Under the pieces are notes generated by a model. The model was not told where the DNA came from, ran no database searches, and was given only the letters and a program-made list of their open reading frames with translations. This document shows positions 61,051 through 64,000 of a DNA stretch of 64,000 bases, in pieces. Each line of letters opens with the position of its first letter. The first letter of the stretch is position 1. The position numbers were made by a program, and so were the translations under genes. This DNA is from Nocardiopsis endophytica (GTDB taxonomy: Bacteria > Actinomycetota > Actinomycetes > Streptosporangiales > Streptosporangiaceae), in assembly GCF_027706725.1 (NCBI RefSeq), contig NZ_JAQFWQ010000001.1, forward strand, positions 97,128 to 161,127. Direction: 5' to 3'.

Positions 61051-62508
61051 CTAGGCGGTCCCCTCCTCGCTCGGCCACGCCTCGGTGGGGACCTCGCCTC
61101 CGGCGGGGGAGGCGTCCCCGGTCCCGCTGGGCTCCGGCGACGGCTGGGTCTCGGTCGTGGTCGGGGGCTCGGTCTCCTCGCCGGTGGTCTCCGGCTCCTC
61201 CGTGTGCGTGTCCGGCGTCTCCTCGGGCGTGTACTCCGGGGGCGCCTGCGAGGTCTCCACAGGGGTCCGGCCGGTCGTGCCCTCGGGCTCGCCGCCCCCG
61301 CCGACGGGCGCACCGCCCTCCCCGGAGACCTCCGGCGCCTCCCCGGTGTCCCGGCCGGTGTCCTGATCGGCCGGGGCGGTCTGGCGGGCCGGGACGGCGT
61401 CGGGCAGGGTCAGCCAGCCGGGCCGGGGGATCCCGTCGGCCAGCAGCCACGCCGCGCCACCGGCCAGCAGGACCGCCAGGAGGGCCAGGAGCAGCGCACC
61501 GGACGGCCGCTTCCGGCGCCGCCGCCGATTGCGCGGCGCCTCCGCGGGCCGGGTCGGTCCCGTGGGCGGCGCCGGCGCGGGGGCCGTGGGAACGGGGACG
61601 GTCGGAGCGGGCGCGAGGGGGACCGTCACCACCATCGTGCGGCCCGCCGCCGCCGAGGCCCCCTCCCGGAGGACCTCCGTGACCGTGTCGGGCGACGCCT
61701 CCGCCTCCGGCCCAGGGTCCCGCCCCACCAGCGCCCCCAGGACGCGCACCGCGGTGGGCCTGCGCGCCGGGTCCTTGTCCAGGCAGGCCCTCAGCAGCGG
61801 CCGCAGCCGCTCGGGCACCTCTTCCAGGTTCGGCTCGTCCGAGACGACCTTGTGCAGGACCTCGTGCACGCTGTCCCCGTCGAACGGACCCCGGCCCGAG
61901 GCGGCGAAGGCGATGACCGCCGCCCACGCGAACACGTCCGCCTCCGGGCCCACGCGCGCGCCGCGGATCTGCTCGGGCGCCATGTAGGCGGGGGTGCCGG
62001 TCACCGTTCCGGTCTGGGTGAGGGTCGCGTCCCCGGTCCGGGCGATCCCGAAGTCGATGACCCGCGGCCCGTCCGGGCCCAGCAGCACATTGGCCGGTTT
62101 GAAGTCCCGGTGCACCACACCGGCGCTGTGGACGGCCACCAGCGCGGTCGCCGTGGCCACCGCCAGCCGGTCCAGGGCGGCCCCGGTGCGCGGCCCCTCC
62201 TTGTGCACCGCCGCGCGCAGCGTGGGACCGCGCACGAACTCGCTGGCGATGAAGGGGGGATCGCCCTCCACGTCGGCCTCCACCACGGCCGCGGTGCAGA
62301 ACGGCGCCACCCGCCGCACCGACTCCAGCTCCCGTGCGAAGCGCGCGCGCTGCAGCTCATTGCCCTCCCAGTCACCGGACAGGACCTTGACCGCGACCTC
62401 GACCCCGTCGGGGCCGGTCCCCAGGTACACGGTCCCCTGGCCGCCGCGTCCGATCTGCTGCGTGATCCGGTAGGGCCCGATGCGCTCGGGCATCCCAGGT
62501 GTCGTCAT
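61051..62508 (-). CDS. Transmembrane Ser/Thr protein kinase
   Basis: A 485-residue Pkn-type kinase. The glycine loop IGRGGQGTVYLG, ATP-binding Lys41 in VEVAVKVLSGDW, catalytic Asp135 in HRDFKPANVLLG and metal-binding Asp152 in IDFGIART are all intact; GTPAYMAPEQIRGARVGPEADVFAWAAVIAFAASGRGPF closes the domain (broken). A basic stretch RNRRRRRKR precedes one membrane segment (about residues 335-357), and the outer tail is rich in Thr, Pro and Glu without PASTA domains. GGAAGG precedes the ATG. It is the likely paralogue of the pseudokinase at 56947-58221. Confidence 0.94.
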   Translation of the reverse strand: MTTPGMPERIGPYRITQQIGRGGQGTVYLGTGPDGVEVAVKVLSGDWEGNELQRARFARELESVRRVAPFCTAAVVEADVEGDPPFIASEFVRGPTLRAAVHKEGPRTGAALDRLAVATATALVAVHSAGVVHRDFKPANVLLGPDGPRVIDFGIARTGDATLTQTGTVTGTPAYMAPEQIRGARVGPEADVFAWAAVIAFAASGRGPFDGDSVHEVLHKVVSDEPNLEEVPERLRPLLRACLDKDPARRPTAVRVLGALVGRDPGPEAEASPDTVTEVLREGASAAAGRTMVVTVPLAPAPTVPVPTAPAPAPPTGPTRPAEAPRNRRRRRKRPSGALLLALLAVLLAGGAAWLLADGIPRPGWLTLPDAVPARQTAPADQDTGRDTGEAPEVSGEGGAPVGGGGEPEGTTGRTPVETSQAPPEYTPEETPDTHTEEPETTGEETEPPTTTETQPSPEPSGTGDASPAGGEVPTEAWPSEEGTA

Positions 62509-62732
62509 CGCGCCTTCCCCTCACTGCGCCCTTCACTGAGCCCCTCGCTCCGCGTCTGCCTCCATAGGACGTCGGCGGCGGCACAGTCCTCCTGGACCGG
62601 AGGGGGACACTTGCCTTACCTGCGGCCCCGGGCGCATGGGGCGGCGGCTCCCCCGTACGGGGGATGCCCCGGGGCCGGGATCGCTCCGCAGAGGGTGAAC
62701 CGGGGCCCCGGCCGGGGGCGATGATCGGGGCC

Positions 62733-63764
62733 ATGGAGACGACGACCGAGCCGAAGGCGGGGGCCCAGGCCGCCGGGGGAGTCCCGCGCTGGGCGGCGGT
62801 GGCGGCACCGGCCGCCCTGGTGTGGGCGGCGGCCTACGGGGCGCTCCGCCTCTTCTGGGCGCTGACCGGGCGGCCCCGGCTGCCGCCGGTCGGGGACGAC
62901 CTGGGCCCTTTCTCGGACTGGCCGATCGTGCTGCTGTGCGCGGGAACCGCGGTGGTCGCGGGGGCGATCGCGGTGCCCGCGCTCCGGCCGCGCGGCAGGG
63001 GAGGGCACTGGGCGCTGATGGCCGCGGGCGCGGCCGTGGCCGTCGGGACGGCGTTCTCCTCGTTCCTCCTCATCCTCGACGCCGTCGGCCTGCTGCTCCT
63101 GGGCGCCGGGGGCATCCCGCTGCATGCGGGGGCGGTGGCGAGCCGCGCCGCGTGCGCCTTCGGCGCGGTGGCGCTGGCGGCCGCGGTGGTGGCCGAGCAC
63201 CGCCGGGTGCGGGGCCGGTGCCTGGCCTGCGGCCGCGCCCCGGGCGTGGCACCGGCCCCCGAGCGGGCGCCGGCGTGGGCGTTCGCGGCGGCCTACACGG
63301 TCGTCGCCGCCGTCGCCGTGCGGACGCTGGCCGAGGTCCTGGCGGGCGGCCGGGAGAATCCGCTGTTCCCCGACGGCGTCGGCGACCCGTCCGCCGCCTT
63401 CGCCGCCGGGGCCCTCCTCGTCGTCTTCGCCCTGGCCGGGATCGTGCTGCCGCTGGCGCTGGTGCACCGGTGGGGGAGGGTGTGGCCGCGCTGGGTGCTC
63501 CCCCTGGCCGGGCGGAGGGTGCCCCGGCCGCTCGTGCTGGTGCCCGGCGTCTTCGCCTCGGCCGGGATGCTGTGCTACTTCCTGATGGGCCTGGCTGCGC
63601 TGGTCACCGAAGGCGCGGACGCCTGGGGAGCCCTGGGCTACCCGGTCTGGTTCTTCTGGGCGGCGATCCCCGCCTATGTGGTGTGGGGCCTGGGGCTGGG
63701 CGTCGCCGCGGTGTCCTACCACCGCACCGGGAGGCCCCGGTGCGGCACATGCGGCCGGGGGTGA
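62733..63764 (+). CDS. Multispanning membrane protein, unknown function
   Basis: A 343-residue integral membrane protein with about seven to eight predicted segments (for example WAAVAAPAALVWAAAYGALRLFWAL and AFAAGALLVVFALAGIVLPLALV, broken). Two Cys pairs, RCLACGR near residue 168 and PRCGTCGRG at the C-terminus, lie in cytoplasmic-looking loops and could bind a metal together. Similar proteins occur in actinomycetes without a named function. The ATG at 62733 is used; ATGs at 62721 and 62664 are possible. It is divergent from the Ser/Thr kinase. The 236 bases after it to the window end show no further gene. Confidence 0.75.
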   Translation: METTTEPKAGAQAAGGVPRWAAVAAPAALVWAAAYGALRLFWALTGRPRLPPVGDDLGPFSDWPIVLLCAGTAVVAGAIAVPALRPRGRGGHWALMAAGAAVAVGTAFSSFLLILDAVGLLLLGAGGIPLHAGAVASRAACAFGAVALAAAVVAEHRRVRGRCLACGRAPGVAPAPERAPAWAFAAAYTVVAAVAVRTLAEVLAGGRENPLFPDGVGDPSAAFAAGALLVVFALAGIVLPLALVHRWGRVWPRWVLPLAGRRVPRPLVLVPGVFASAGMLCYFLMGLAALVTEGADAWGALGYPVWFFWAAIPAYVVWGLGLGVAAVSYHRTGRPRCGTCGRG

Positions 63765-64000
63765 GCGGGGCAGGAGGCGACGGGGGCGGCTGGGCAGGTA
63801 CCCCGCTCCCGGGATCGGGCCGGGCGGCGGGTCATCGGGGTGTGGGGTGGAGGGCGGCGACGAGGAGGGTCGGCGGCCCTCGCCGCAGCGCCGTCGGCCG
63901 TGCGGCGTGTGCGTGGTCACCGAGGTTGGCAGCGACGGCAGAGGCAGGGCGGCTCCCCGGCCCCGCCTGCCGTCCGGCGGGCCCCGCGGGGTCGGGGAGC

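Overview
The window is very GC-rich, gene-dense DNA with GTG/TTG starts, short intergenic gaps, twin LacI-controlled sugar operons, secreted hydrolases and a minimal type II polyketide synthase pair. This points to a filamentous actinomycete; the style suggests Nocardiopsaceae (Nocardiopsis-like), but that is an inference from gene content only.

Layout. (1) 1-2.0 kb: the 3' part of a type II PKS ketosynthase alpha and the complete chain-length factor; the rest of the cluster lies to the left, outside the window. (2) 2.0-8.1 kb: small regulator-target modules. They are an Lrp/AsnC regulator divergent from a DUF2000/FAD-amine-oxidase/membrane-protein operon, a TetR regulator divergent from an FAD monooxygenase with two matching 25-bp operators, and a LysR regulator divergent from an NTF2/SnoaL-like protein. 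(3) 8.2-18.6 kb: a beta-mannan utilisation locus with an oligopeptide-type ABC importer (five genes), cytosolic beta-mannosidase, LacI regulator and secreted GH5 mannanase, linked by shared operator palindromes. (4) 18.7-29 kb: a second carbohydrate locus (LacI, three-gene sugar ABC importer, GH31, and a secreted GH3 with a domain insertion and CBM6) with its own operator pair. (5) 29-39.3 kb: housekeeping and miscellaneous genes, including an RNA methyltransferase, YjbR, a DUF418 membrane protein, a nitroreductase/TetR pair, dienelactone hydrolase, an FAD monooxygenase with a divergent WYL regulator, a beta-lactamase-like protein and a VOC protein.

(6) 39.5-43.2 kb: a small genomic island bounded by a perfect 57-bp direct repeat of the 3' part of tRNA-Lys. 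It holds a decayed IS5-type insertion sequence, a secreted V8/trypsin-like protease and a lipoprotein, the last two with clearly AT-richer DNA and codon use than the host. No integrase is present, so it looks like the remnant of a tRNA-integrated element.

(7) 43.2-64 kb: a PspC protein, MFS transporter, zincin, metallophosphoesterase, a tRNA Glu-Asp-Phe cluster, a two-component system, an FkbM methyltransferase, a secreted beta-helix protein, an M14 carboxypeptidase, an AIM24 protein, a phosphodiester-glycosidase-domain protein, a degenerate pseudokinase, an SDR, an epoxide hydrolase, an Hsp15-like S4 protein, a Ser/Thr kinase related to the pseudokinase, and a membrane protein.

The strongest signals for follow-up are the tRNA-Lys island, the IS insertion in the centre of a palindrome, the operator families that link regulators to targets across the two sugar loci, and the pseudokinase/kinase pair.
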